Shown here: positions 1 to 11,571 of the stretch, piece after piece
Position numbering within the stretch: position 1 is the stretch's first letter
Layout: each line of letters opens with the position of its first letter
From: Gnetum montanum
Lineage: Eukaryota > Streptophyta > Gnetopsida > Gnetales > Gnetaceae
Assembly: GCA_015680685.1 (NCBI GenBank)
Contig: MNCI01013830.1
Location: forward strand, 460,222-524,221
Reading direction: 5' to 3'
DNA length: 64,000 nucleotides
Notes under the pieces: model-generated
Database searches by the model: none
The model's input: the letters and a program-made list of their open reading frames with translations, nothing else
What the model was told of the DNA's origin: nothing
Translations under genes and position numbers: made by a program

Positions 1-69
1 CAAGTGGTTGATGACGATGATTATAGACATTTTCTTAAGGGTACAAACCCATCAATGTCTCCAGAGTAA
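1..69 (+). CDS. possible 3' end of a gene entering from the left
   Basis: The first 66 bases form an open frame of 22 codons reading QVVDDDDYRHFLKGTNPSMS plus two residues, closed by TAA at 67-69. The acidic run followed by a mixed tail has a more protein-like composition than the surrounding AT-rich DNA, so this could be a terminal exon. It is too short to assign and I recognise no family. It could equally be chance or a transposon scrap. Only sequence left of the window can decide. Confidence 0.2.
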   Translation, partial: QVVDDDDYRHFLKGTNPSMSPE

Positions 70-1101
70 GACTTCTTCTTTTAAATAATGATCTTGATGA
101 CTAAACCAAACAAAACAACAAATCCAATTCATCAAATTTTTATGTTATTCCCAACTCAAGAAACTAAAATAAGGTATGATTTTGATATATTGTTTACCTC
201 TATTTTGAGATTGAAGAATGAAAATGATTATAAACTTGGTGTGGGTAGCACAACTGGATACATTTCTAGTGCCCTTATGCTTTCTACTATCTATGCTCTC
301 ATGCTCATAGCTTGTAGACTAAAAGACCATCCTCTTTAGAGTTAATCAATTGGTAAATACCTTAATTAAAATTGTAAAAATATTTTTTTCATTTATAAAA
401 TTTTTATTTATTTTTAAAAATCAAGGTTAAAAAAGAACATGTAGGACAAGTCATTACTTCCACATATTGATATTCACATTTTTTTCCATAGCATACTATT
501 AAAAAAATATAATATTTATTTTAATGAAAATTTATTAATATAGTAATCACATTAATAAGCAGTTTTTTTTTGTTCTTTAAGATCTTTAGAAAGGCTGACA
601 CAAATACCATGTTATTAAACCACTAATGTGATTTCTTAGAAATCTAATTTCCTAAACTCTTGAAATTTAGACGTTCATTTATCTCCTTCCTAAATTGGTT
701 TTTTGCATCATAACAAAAAATATTTTATGCATCACCACATGATCCATCACATACACTAAATAATTATACTTTATCATCAATATTTGTTAATTTATATGAG
801 ACCAACAAAGATTAGCTTCATATATAAAATAAAAAATTAGATGAAAGATATTTCTCATAATATAAAATGATAAATGTAACATCAATATTTACAATCTATT
901 GATTAGAGCATCTATAATAGATCCTCAATTTCATTCATAATTAATGTTGTTATCTCTAATATATAATTTTTGGTTAGTAAAATTATTTTGGATTGAGAGA
1001 CCTAATGTGCATATAATTAATTTTGTTGTCTTAAGCTAGAAGTGTGCATTCATAGATCCACATTATGAAATAAAATTAGTAGTTGGAAAATTTTTATAAT
1101 G
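70..1101. other. AT-rich intergenic DNA, nothing recognised
   Basis: Short open frames only, such as the 83-codon frame at 88-339, which has no recognisable motif and AT-biased composition. No transposon signature was seen. Confidence 0.5.
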
Positions 1102-1535
1102 AAATGACTATACAATGTACAATTTATAAATAAAATCTATGTTGAAGGGTATGAATGCCCCAGTCCAAAAGGGATGCCCATTAGCAGTAAATGGTATCAT
1201 TGTAAACCCAAGCACCAACTTATAGAGAGAGAGTCCCCTTTCCCAAATTTTCTAGATAGAAGAAGGTTTTTTTTAAATGACTATACAATGTATGGTTTAT
1301 AAAAAATATATATTTTGAAGGGTAATGCACACCCTAGTTCAAGAAGGAAGATACACATTAGTAGTAAATGGTATCATTGCAAAGCTGTATACCAACTTGG
1401 AGAGAAAGAGAGTCATCTTTCTCAAATTTCCTAGACAAAAGAAGGTTGCTTGCACTAAATGGTATCATTCCTAAGTAGATTACTAATTGGGATATAGAGA
1501 AAGAATCATCCTTCTCAAATTTTCTATAATAAGGA
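1102..1535. repeat. degenerate tandem repeat, about 174-bp unit
   Basis: Two diverged units start at about 1102 and 1276 with a shared ATGACTATACAATGTA. Each continues through AGTAAATGGTATCATTG and a GAGAGAGTC block to AGAAGGTT. A third partial unit at about 1448-1535 repeats AAATGGTATCATT and the AAGAATCATCCTTCTCAAAT block. Spacing and order are conserved although the copies differ by many substitutions. There is no coding potential. This is probably a local duplication inside an old transposon. Confidence 0.7.
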
Positions 1536-4200
1536 AGGTTGATTGAAGGCTTAGGTGTTATTGAATTGTTAAATATATAATTTATCTTAAATTATAATAA
1601 TTAGGGGTTATTTTAATAATAATACTTATGATTTGAAAATTCCAAGTCATGCATTCCATTTTGGTGAGCAATGTTGAGTTATAAAGTTCTAATTGGACTA
1701 TATATCTTAGGGTGTACCTATATTACAATATTTAAAGGGCATTTCTATACCAAGAGAATGAAATAATTCAAAATTCCTTAGTTTATCTTGAATTTAAAGG
1801 TAGATGCATAACAAAAGATATTGTGTAAGCTATAGATAGTACTATCTGGCTAATAGTTACTGAATTTTTGTAAAGAAATCTTTATTTTCATTGAAAAATT
1901 TCTTGGTCATAAGAACTCTAACTTATGACATTTGAGAGAGGTTAACTTTTGTGTTATATATAGAAAATGATAAACTTGAGTATGCAAATCCAATATTGAA
2001 TGTTAGTATGAAAAACAAAATTTTTCGCTCTCTATCTAAGACAAGAAAAAAAGTAGACTAAGAACATAAGAAAAGAAAAAAAATGAATATAGGACTCATA
2101 TACTAAATTGAAATGATAAAACCTCAAAAAAATAGCTTATTATTTGCTTTCACTCCTTATATTCCCTATCCTTAAGAAGCTCAATGCACTTGTTTTTGCA
2201 TAATCTTTGCTAGACAAAAGATTGAAAATAAAATAAATCTAATGAGAATTATAGGGAAATAACTATATTTTGATGGAATCAAAATTTTAAAGCTCATAAT
2301 GCAAAGAGAATAATTCCTCAAATTTACCTCACACTTGACATCAAAAGTACTAATATTATGAAAAGACTACAAAAGCAAAGCATCTATAAAACCTAGGAGA
2401 CTTATTTTAAGGATGTTTTAGGGAAGAAAATACGTTTTTTGGCACACAAATTTTAGTAGTTAACTCAACTATATAGTAAATAGTGTCTGAAATCCTAAAA
2501 TATCTAATACAAAAACAACTTGCCATTGTGTTTTTGAATCCTAAAATATAAAATTTTGTAGCTAAAACTCATTGTATGGTAAATGGTAGATGAATGATAA
2601 GAAGTATAACTAGTCAAAAAGTAGCACAAGCAGCCTTAGTGTCCAAGAGTAGGTAGTAAGGATAATGACAACATGATAGCAATAAGGTCAATGAACATAA
2701 TAACACAACATGGATACTAGTAGATAAAGTAAGGGTACAAAAGATCAATCACAATAGTGCAATGAACACAATAATGAATAGATATCTAGGGTGAGGTCAC
2801 AATGGATTATTTAATTCATGCAAATGTATATGGGCATAATAGGTCCTTTAATTTGTGCAATTTGCTAGAAGGTTCAATGGATCCTTTCATTTATATCATT
2901 TATAAGAAGGCTTTAAAAAGTAAATGATTATCACATGAATACTAAGATAATATTTTATTGTTATTTTTGTTACAAGATCTCAATTACAATGTTTATGTTA
3001 GAAATGTTGTTGTTAGTGGGTAGCATCCAACCATCATTAAAACTGACATTTCTTTGAAAACTATTAGTATTATCTTAATTATGCTACAAATAAACTTTTG
3101 GGTGTTCAACACCCTAATAGGCCTTAATTGCTACATTTTACTTAAATGCCACTATTACCTTTCCATTATGACATTTCATGGAGAAACTTAATATTTTTGG
3201 TACTACATGCTCAACACTTGCTAGTGACATCTCAATAAAACATCACTTTTGCCTCTTTTGTGATGTTTCTTTAAAAGATGCTACTATTAGACTTATTGAT
3301 CTTCATTACCCAGAAGTGATGTTTTATAAAATCACCACTACTAGTATCAATTATGGTGTTACATAGAAATGTCACTATTTCCATGAACTGTGGTATGTCA
3401 TTTAGAAATGACACTATTAGGATTTCCAATCTTTCCTTAAGTAAAGGAACTAAAAGAATACACACTAGTTGCATTTAAGTGAAACACCAATGTTGGACTC
3501 AATTTTAGTGTAAAAATGCCATAATTAAGTATTCAATAGATATGCTTCCTCTTAAAGAACTTTTTTATTTGACATTTCTAGATTTTTAGTAGTAATTCAT
3601 ATAAAAATTTTACAATTGCTAATCTATGATGATGATAAATTCATAAAACGTGATGATTGATGAGATTTCTTGTAGTATGGTATTAATGAAATAAAGAAGC
3701 TACCAATTGTTTCATCTTGCCTAGCAAGTTCCTAACATTATAGGAGATTTAATAAGGTTTATAGAACCGGCTACACTTAACAAGATACAACTAGGAAATC
3801 TTGTTGATATTTTTGACATGTTATTGTTGCATCTTATTTCTTAGATCTACCAAGATCTCTAGTAAATGCTCTAATCAATAAATTGTAAATATTGATGTTA
3901 CATTTATCATTTTATATTATGAGAAATATCTTTCAGCAAAAACAAATCATACAAGTTTATGGCAATATTTTTGCTTTGAGTGTAATTAGAACTAGCAATT
4001 TCTTGTTTAATAAAGTAATGAGGTAATGGCTTAAACCATATATCCCCTCTTAGTAGGTCAATTTGTTAAGGGTATATTTAATTTTCGTATTGTTAAGGAT
4101 ATATTTAATTTTCGTAATACAAATGTAAAATTTCTGCCAATTAGATGTGGGTCATTCAATTTAATAAAACTTAAGTTTCAATTTTAAGATTATCCAAAAT
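1536..4200. other. AT-rich intergenic DNA, no gene seen
   Basis: No long reading frame, RNA gene or transposon protein could be supported. Around 3150-3420 phrases such as AAATGCCACTATTA and AAATGACACTATTA recur, suggesting an old repeat, but I could not define its ends. Confidence 0.5.
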
Positions 4201-4740
4201 AGAATGTTGAATAGTTCAGGGTTATTATCCATTCAAAGTAAAGGAAACTGCGACATTCAAGATAATGAGGAAACCACTTTGGAGTTCAGATTCCTCTTAC
4301 TGGCACAGCCACACTGAATACACATGTATCATATGCACAAGACTCAGCCAAACAACCATGAGTGACATGAAACCAGAAAAAAAATAGTTAGACGATCATT
4401 TGCTACAAACCATCAATATTACACGTAATTCTATAGAAAAAGAACAAGAACAGATTTTCATATTCAATTGAAAAAACTCTCAAGTCTGAAGCTATGTCGA
4501 GTGTTAAACCAGTCCACCCGGCCATCAGCCTAATAGCTGACACCCCTGTTCTCAGGCTCCTAGGAACCCGGCTAGCACATTGAATCGCAGTCTGAATTGT
4601 TGGACAGAACAAAAAGCTTTCCTAGTCATCTTTGGCGGATATAGAGTTCGTATAACAACTGTATTTTTTGTACTTGTGTACAAGATATCAGAAAAGTTTG
4701 GCATTTTCCACCAGAGATATTAAATGTTTTTCAGCGTTTC

Positions 4741-4861
4741 TAAACATGTTGCCCGTACATTATGCCATTATATCACTTTATGCACTAATTTTGAAATTTT
4801 TCCGAACATGTTGCGGTACATTATGCCATTATATCACTTTATGCACTAATTTGAAATTTTT
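4741..4861. repeat. 61-bp tandem duplication
   Basis: Two adjacent copies (about 4741-4801 and 4802-4861) share ACATTATGCCATTATATCAC followed by TTTATGCACTAATTT and GAAATTTTT. They differ by a few substitutions and single-base indels near ATGTTGC. The pair lies in the less AT-rich island downstream of the MYB gene and looks like a simple recent duplication. Confidence 0.85.
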
Positions 4862-5378
4862 AAATGCTTAAACTTTCATTGTTTCATAATTCAAACCAGT
4901 ACATGGTTTATCTGCTTTTCTCGGCATTCAGATCCTCAAATCCTTAGATACTGACATATTGCATTATTCAACTTGTAAGCCTTTTTCAATCGGAAACTCC
5001 CTATGTTGCATTGCCCTGTTCCGTTGTGTTGCCCTGATAAGTATAGTTTTGTTGTCTGCACTTGTACCATAGTGGCAAGTATAAGTTTTTATCCTCAGTG
5101 ACAGCATCATCGGCATTGGCCAGTATTTAGTTTATGCTTACGTGTGCCGTATGTCTGTAAAAATTTGATAACTGTGTCTGCCGTCAGCCATGTGCCATTT
5201 TCTGATGTACTTAAAATTGTTTATGTATCTAAATTCTAAAATAATCGTTGCTTTGGAGTGGAGTTGTGTGTGACAAAATCAGCACTGTACCGAAGGAATG
5301 AGTTTTGACTTGTTAAATTTTTCGTCAACCTAGAGTAAGTGAAGCAATTTAGGAGACACTTTCACCATTATGACTTCT

Positions 5379-5422
5379 TCGTAAAATGCACAGTGAATCT
5401 TCGTAAAATGCACAGTGAATCT
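5379..5422. repeat. 22-bp perfect tandem duplication
   Basis: The 22-base word containing CGTAAAATGCACAGTGAAT occurs twice head to tail (5379-5400 and 5401-5422) with no mismatch. It is about 220 bases beyond the MYB stop codon, possibly in the 3' UTR or just past it. Confidence 0.85.
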
Positions 5423-5637
5423 TTGACTGACTAACGGCATGGAAATGGAATGACGGCTCGTACACAGAAGAGGTTCTGGTGCAGTATTAAAGCCTGGTCT
5501 CCTCTCGAGCCGTCAAGGAAGAGGGATTGTTTATGAACAGATTAATATTTACAAGATATGAGACACATGAATGAAAACAAAGGTAACAGGGGACTCTGAG
5601 GAATTGATTTTTCATAGTTGAATCTTGAATTTTGATG

Positions 5638-7000
5638 TTACGGGAATTGAAAGTTGATGTCGCTGCAGTAGTCCCATGGACATGAAAGAAGGTTGTCGTC
5701 CGTCCAGTCGCAACTCCACTCTGTATAGTCAGCCCAGTAGTAGTAATGGTCTAGTTCTTGTTGGCATCCTTTCAGATCTGTGCTTGCACATGTATTGCCA
5801 TGTAATGATTTTGGAGGTTCTTCTTCTGCAACGTTATTATTGTTATTACTGGTGCCATGGCTGTCGGCAGGAACTATTGGTGACCAGGGAGGCTGCTGTT
5901 GTTCCGGCTGCTGCTGCTGCTCTTCTTGCTGTTGTTGTGCAGCATCTTCATGGCCATTACTACCACCAGTAGCAACAGCAGCCTCCTGCTGCTGTTTGGA
6001 TTTCAAGTAGCAATTCCAGAAATTCTTGACATGGTTGTCTGTTCTTCCTGGCAACAGCTTGGCAATCTCACACCACCTGTAACACACAAAGCATCATGAA
6101 ATGTTCATGTATCTTGAATCTGTTCCCCGCTTAGTATTATTATGCTTTTTGAATTGTTCCAGAGACATGTTAGAGGATAAATTTTGGGGTTTCCGTTTCT
6201 CTCTCTGACCTTACCTTATTGGCTTACTCAATTTAGGATGGTGATGAAGCAAAGTAAAAATGATGAACATTTTCTTTTTAAAAGAAAATATCATCCGTGA
6301 ACTCCACAAAAAGATGAAAAGCACAGGTAAATAAAGACAAAGAATTCATCTCAAACAAATCTGCTATAGATTATAAGTTTTTACTAAATACTACTGTCAA
6401 GTTATTCATAGAAGATACTACTGTCAAGTTATTCATAGAAGATACTACTGTCAAGTTATTCATAGAAGTAAAATTCTTACTTTATTTTTTAGCAATTTAT
6501 GAATTTGATATATATAATGATTACACTACAGCGGCACATGTTGAAACTTGAAAATACATAAAAATGGAAATTGAAGTTCAGCAGCTGACTTGAAGAGAAT
6601 GGGCAGTCGCTGAGTGCCGTACCTGTTGCCAAGGAGGGAGTGCATATGGAGGATGATGGCGATTTCTGCGGAGGAGAAATGTTGGGTTCGGAGACCTGGC
6701 CTGAGGTAGTTTAGCCATCTGAGCCTGCAACTTTTGCCACACCTGTTGAGACCTGCAGCTCATAGATTAGAAATGTGTGAGTGACAAAATGAAATCCTCA
6801 CGAAATGCTTAGGCAGCAAAAGCATTTAGAAAGAGAGATGAGATGAGATTCAAAATCAAATTTCCTGCAAGCGAAGGCACCAATCTCCAACAAACCACGC
6901 CATGTGTGCTGATGTGGGATCTCAGCTTCATGTCTTCGTCGGGACTCCATCTGCCTTTTCTCACACTTGTGTTGTTTCTGCAACAGCTTTTGCAAACCAT
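5638..7000 (-). CDS. R2R3-MYB transcription factor (three exons)
   Basis: A plant R2R3-MYB DNA-binding regulator expected to act in the nucleus. Exons on the minus strand: 7000-6865, 6752-6623 and 6076-5638, for 234 residues. The 130-base middle exon and the intron phases are the classic R2R3-MYB pattern. R2 spans about residues 13-64 with Trp18, Trp38, Trp58 and the helix [15 protein letters not shown]3 spans about 66-115 with Phe71 in place of the first Trp, then Trp90, Trp109 and [14 protein letters not shown]. No bHLH-interaction signature is visible in R3. The tail has Gln runs and an Asn run, then an acidic, Tyr/Trp-rich end resembling an activation segment. I start at the Met at 7000 ([10 protein letters not shown], then RKGRW), because 'SCC' ahead of R2 is typical of the family. 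The upstream in-frame ATG at 7111 abuts a TATA box. Intron 2 (6622-6077) has normal GT and AG ends. Intron 1 (6864-6753) ends in AG but begins GA, so function is uncertain. Subgroup not assigned. Confidence 0.88.
6388..6468. repeat. 27-bp tandem repeat, three copies, in MYB intron 2
   Basis: Three perfect head-to-tail copies of a 27-base unit containing CTACTGTCAAGTTATTCATA occupy 6388-6414, 6415-6441 and 6442-6468. They lie inside the second intron of the MYB gene. The perfect match implies recent slippage or unequal exchange, so the locus is probably length-polymorphic. Confidence 0.93.
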
Positions 7001-7113
7001 GCTTGATGTTCTTGTCTCCCACTCGACAGTAGGCACCAACAGTTGTGGATCACTTACAGAATCTAAACTGATCCGATCTGAATATGCTGCTTTAGTAGAG
7101 CCCTTTGCCATAA

Positions 7114-7120
7114 ATTTATA
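7114..7120 (-). promoter_or_regulatory. TATA box of the MYB gene
   Basis: On the minus strand TATAAAT reads from 7120 to 7114, about 115 bases before the preferred start codon at 7000. It is only 2 bases before the in-frame ATG at 7111. A start of transcription about 30 bases downstream would exclude that ATG, which supports the shorter protein. Confidence 0.55.
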
Positions 7121-7960
7121 GCAAATATTTTGATGCTTGTTTTACACATGATCAAGATTAACCACAAATTTCTACTCTTTTGACCTTTCCATTCTCCACC
7201 GTAAGATCACAATCGATGGTGCTGCAATCAAAAACTTATGGTGCTCTCACCGATTTAATTTAGGTTAATTGCTTTTGGCTGCGACAGAATGGAGGCTTGT
7301 ACAGTGAGTTAAAGCACGCTAAGCTATAATCAGCCGAGAACAGCAAATCAAAGACAGAATGGAGTCATGTATGTTTGGAGCTTCAATTTCTCTAACCTGA
7401 AGTCGGGGGCCGAGGTTCAGGGGGCCTAGCGTCGCATTCAAATCTGGTTAGGATGCTTGTCTCTAGCGACTGCAGTTTCGGAACTCATCTGCCAGTCCGC
7501 ATTTTCAAGGAATTTTAATACTTGTGATGAATAATGGGAACAACGTAGGGTTGTTTCTCCATAAATGAATCGGATAAGGACAGGCTGCAAGCCGGGTGCA
7601 CATGCAGTGTGCTAAAAGAAAAAGTGTTTTAACTGTGCTTTTTAGCGAAATGCGTCAGCATACCTGCTGTATTCCAGCAGCGATGCTCAAATAGTTTTGC
7701 CGTCATGTAAGGAAAGATTTTCTCAGCTACATCCAAAAAGAAATATCGCTTTACACTTATAGTGGTCGTGGCGAAGATAAAATGCCCATAAAAAAGACCT
7801 TAGCTGTGAAATTGCAAGGAATTTTGAGGAATTTTCGGGTAGCTCACTTTATGACTTATCTCGCCTGTAGGGGACTAAGGCCCGGTGAATGGAAGCTTTG
7901 TGCAGTGACCGTACAACAGTCTTGGATCCTTTTTCTTTAGCAGCATGTGCCGCTCCCCTA
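7121..7960 (-). promoter_or_regulatory. upstream region of the MYB gene
   Basis: This DNA is less AT-rich than its surroundings and has no long reading frame, as expected of a promoter region. A TTTGACC (W-box core TTGAC) lies at about 7178-7184 on the plus strand. No second gene or transposon was recognised. The regulatory role is inferred from position only. Confidence 0.4.
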
Positions 7961-9034
7961 GAAGTCTTTTCAAAATCTAATACAATATATAATCTTATAG
8001 AATAGTATTATCAGCAGGTTCTCTAACAAATATTTGTTCTAAGTTGAGTTATATTTTACGCGTCTTTTTACTTTCCTATAATTCTACAACTCATTATGTT
8101 TTACGGTATGTTATAGAGTTCCGTGAAATAGGAGATCCCACAGTCAAAGATGCACTTAAAATCAAATTGTTTATGGAGAAGAGCTTGTGGCCCATTCTCT
8201 TCAAATACATATCCAATTACTATCTTGATTTATTGCAATTTTTTCAATCTAACATCATTATAACCACCATTATGTTAGACTTGTCCCATCATACCAATAT
8301 TTCAAGATGTTAGTCAAAGTTGTTAAACTTGCTGCTACTTATGCTATGGAACTTTGTTCATTATTCATAACATCTAGGTGCCCTATTGCACATCATTTTT
8401 AGAGAATATCCTAACAAGCCTTTGCTTATTTTCCATACCAACCAAGTACCAACATGGTGACCATAACATACCACATTAAGATAATGCTTTAGCATATGCA
8501 AAATCTATAAATAAATAAGTAAATAGATAAACATCACACTAACTGTCCTTTCTCATCTAGGACTAGTACTAATATTAGCAAAGTTACAATTTGCTTGATT
8601 AGATTTCTAAAAATTGTTTAAAACTTTTTCAATCTATGTTCTTCATAAAGGAATGTGCATTTACAATTATTTATAATATTTTCAATGCATAGTTAGTATA
8701 ACAAGGATTGGACCTCATCATCTATTAGTTAAAATAAGTAAATGCCTCAAAATTACTTATGAATAATGGGTATAATATGAATAGAACACTACATTTTCTT
8801 GCAATGTTCTACATTTGAAGACATTAGACATAATTTGGTTAATTTGTTCTAAAAACTTGTAATTTTCTTACTAATGTTTTCAAAACTCACAGCATGTATC
8901 TTTCTATTGTCAAATAGATCTAGAAGGTCTATAGATATAATAAAATTTAAAATTTAAAACTTCAATCTTAGTTTGGTATTTTCATTTTAGAAATATCCTT
9001 ATAGCCTTGGGGATTTTTACCTTAGTTGGAATAG
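7961..9034. other. AT-rich intergenic DNA, nothing recognised
   Basis: Short AT-biased frames only, including an 89-codon frame at 8044-8313 without any motif. No transposon ends or RNA gene were identified. Confidence 0.5.
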
Positions 9035-9093
9035 GTTGGGGGGCGGGTGTGGATGTGTTGTGTTGTGTGGGGGAGAGGGGGTGGTGGGAAGGG
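9035..9093 (+). other. G-rich tract with quadruplex potential
   Basis: An isolated stretch with G-runs of 6, 3, 5, 5, 3 and 3 (for example TTGGGGGGCGGG and GGGGGAGAGGGGG), interleaved with GTGTTGTG. It sits in AT-rich DNA about 270 bases before a copia LTR. At least four runs of three or more G on one strand lie within about 60 bases. No coding function. Confidence 0.75.
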
Positions 9094-9358
9094 TTTTAGA
9101 ACCCAAAATAATTGAAACATAGGTACACCCCAAGATTTATAGAAGTTTATAACTCAATACCATCTAGTAGAATCAAACTTGTGAATTGGAGTTACTGGGC
9201 CAAGATGCACACCACTAGGCTAATACCTCATTGTTGCCTCGGCATTTGTCAAACAATATTATTAATTTAATTAAGATTAAATACACCAAATAATTGTAGT
9301 AAAATTGGTAGCCTAGTGGTAAAGTATTACATTTCCTCATCTTATTTATCCTCTTTAT

Positions 9359-9861
9359 TGTTAGAGATGTGAGGAAAAAATCTATAGTTAACTTGTGTTG
9401 AACTTCACTTTTCTCTTCTACCATTTGCTTAGTTTTAGAATTTTCTAAAAATATGAAAAGAAGAGTTAAGGTATTTAAAACTTATTATACAAGAAAAAGT
9501 GAAGATATGCTTGAGTTAATTATTGGTTGATTCCATTATTGTAACTTTGGATCTAGTTATTTAAATCCATCTTGGATTGATTATGAGTAGTGATTTGAGA
9601 GTGTATGATCTCCTGTATATGGGTTGCTACGAGGGTAACAACTAATTTATGAGTTTTTCTTGTGAGTGTTTTGTAATCTCCCTAATCTAACTTGAAAATT
9701 GAATGAAGTTGCTTTCTTGTGTATTTCACTTATTTCACACTCAATCCATTTTGCAAGTTGTTTATAGAATTTTTATATTAATATTCATGTGTAACACTTT
9801 ACATATAATGCTTGTGCTATGAATACTTTGGATGTAAAAATTTTGCATAGCGTGATTTTCA
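9359..9861 (+). repeat. 5' LTR of the small copia element
   Basis: It begins TGTTAGAGATGTGAGG and ends ...GATTTTCA, five bases before the primer-binding site. It aligns along its whole length with 11070-11571, sharing for example AAATATGAAAAGAAGAGTTAA and TTATGAGTAGTGATTTGAGA with substitutions. Confidence 0.8.
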
Positions 9862-10021
9862 CTAAGTGGTATTAGAGCACAAGGTTAAAGTTCTACAATG
9901 TTTGTTATTGATTGAGTGATAGTACAGGGTAGTTTGGATTTGTATATTGTTTTAATATTCTCAGTGAAAGCTCTATGTGTAGGTGTGTAGGATAGAAAAG
10001 ACAAGATTGATTTTGGTAGAT

Positions 10022-10720
10022 AAATTTGATGGCCAAAATTACAAGTTGATCAAGATCTTTAATTGTATATACAAGGATCAAGTGCAAGACCTACATTTTT
10101 TCTTGTTAATGAATGGAATAGATTGGATTGAAAAGCTCTTGCAATAATTTCAGTCTCTAGAGGATATTAATGTGTAGGAAGAAACAACTACATATGATTT
10201 GTGATGAAAGTTAGAATCTTTGTATAAGTCAATGATGGTTACAAATAATGCTTTCTTGCATAGAAAATTGCATAGTTTAAAACTAGAGATGGATAAATCC
10301 ATGTAATCTTCTACAACCTTTTAATATTGTTGTTTCCCAAATAGTTGTAGTTGGAAAATGAATGTCTAATGAAGATAAAACTATAATATTTCTTAGTTCA
10401 ATTCCTGAATCTTGAGATAATCTAGTAATAACTTTAAGTAGTAATATTTTGTGTGTATTGAATTTTGACAAGGTTATAGGTATTGTTTTGGTTGAAGAAA
10501 TTAGGCATTTAGCTCATCAAGTTTTATCATCGAATGAAAGTTCATCATCAAATGGAACTTTCCATCTTGAATAGAGGTAAAAGAGATAGAGATTAAGATG
10601 CTAGCACTACAAAAAGGTTGGACATGTGTGTAAAGATTTCCCACTTTTAAAGATTAATGGTAGTATTCTTAATGAATCTGAGTCTTCTGGATAGGTGAAC
10701 TTTATAGAAGACATAATAGA
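10022..10720 (+). pseudogene. decayed copia gag
   Basis: The frame opens with KFDGQNYKLIKI, the hallmark N-terminal start of copia gag. About 60 codons further it has KLESLYKSMMVTNNAFLHRK, the conserved helix region of this family. Near 10585-10640 a degraded CCHC knuckle reads HYKKVGHVCKDF. Several stop codons interrupt the frame, so no protein is expected. Nothing of protease or integrase follows before the 3' LTR. Confidence 0.8.
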
Positions 10721-11069
10721 CATAATTGATCTTTGATAATATGGTTTTTTAGTTATGGTTATTCTCCAAAGACCATAACTAGTTGCAATAAGTGGGAGTT
10801 ATATATTAGTTTGTTTTTGTGCAAGTTTTGTATTAGCATCTATTATAGTTTTTGAGATAGTATGTGTTAGTGTTGGCATAATACTATCTTATGTTGTTTT
10901 GGCTTGAGGAGACTTGGTCCATTGGGATGTTTCATATAGAGTGCTTTTGGAATGGTTATGTATGCACTTGTGATTTTTTTGCATGTTGTGGAAGGCACAG
11001 AGTATAGATTAATGAAGTTTTTCTAGCCTATTTTTATCAATTTGAATTATTTGTCTTCAAGGGGAAAAT

Positions 11070-11571
11070 TGTTAGACATGTTAAGACAAAAGTTGTAGTT
11101 AACTTGTATTAAACTTCACTTTTCTCTTATATTGTTTGTTTAGTTTTAAAATTTTCTTAAAATATGAAAAGAAGAGTTAAGATATCTAGAACTTATTGTA
11201 AAAGAAAAAGTGAAGATATGTTTAAGTTAATTATTAGTTGATTTTATTATTGTAACCTTGGATCTAGCTATTTAAATTCATCTTGGGTTGGTTATGAGCA
11301 ATGAGTTGAGAATATATGATCTCCTATATAAGGGTTACTATGATGGTAATAACTAATCTATAAGTTTGTCTTGTGAGTATTTTGCAATCTCTCTAATATG
11401 ACGTAACTTGAAAGCTGAATGAAATTGCTTTACTATGTCTATCCCTTGTTTCTCCCTCACTTCCATCGGAAAGTTGTTTTTCTGTGTTATTTTATTAATA
11501 TTCACATATAACATTTTGTGTATAAGGTTTATGTCATGAATGTTTTGGATATAAATTTTTTGCATTTTTAC
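11070..11571 (+). repeat. 3' LTR of the small copia element
   Basis: It starts TGTTAGACATGTTAAG right after a purine tract and matches the 5' LTR throughout with many substitutions. The end is uncertain by about ten bases because the terminal CA is degraded (TGCATTTTTAC). Confidence 0.78.

Larger units (their letters stand above)
9359..11571 (+). mobile_element. small non-autonomous Ty1/copia element, gag only
   Basis: Two LTRs of about 500 bases (9359-9861 and 11070-about 11571) flank only 1.2 kb. The internal part starts with a primer-binding site TGGTATTAGAGC at 9867-9878, one base from the plant tRNA-iMet site. It carries a decayed copia gag and ends with a purine tract AAGGGGAAAAT at 11059-11069 just before the TG of the 3' LTR. 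Protease, integrase and RT are absent, so it depended on enzymes from another copia element. I could not confirm the target duplication: TTTAT precedes the element, but the matching right side is degraded. Confidence 0.85.

Noticed and set aside
3178-3474. Overlapping short frames with a possible foldback around 3240-3320
   Set aside because: The similarity between arms is partial and I could not define ends, so neither a MITE nor a gene is supported.
5676-6099. Plus-strand frames rich in Leu, Cys and Ala opposite MYB exon 3
   Set aside because: They are the antisense of the CAG/CAA-rich MYB tail and have no independent support.
9867-9878. The TGGTATTAGAGC word considered as part of a tRNA gene
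   Set aside because: Only the acceptor-complementary segment is present, directly after an LTR. It is a primer-binding site and no cloverleaf surrounds it.
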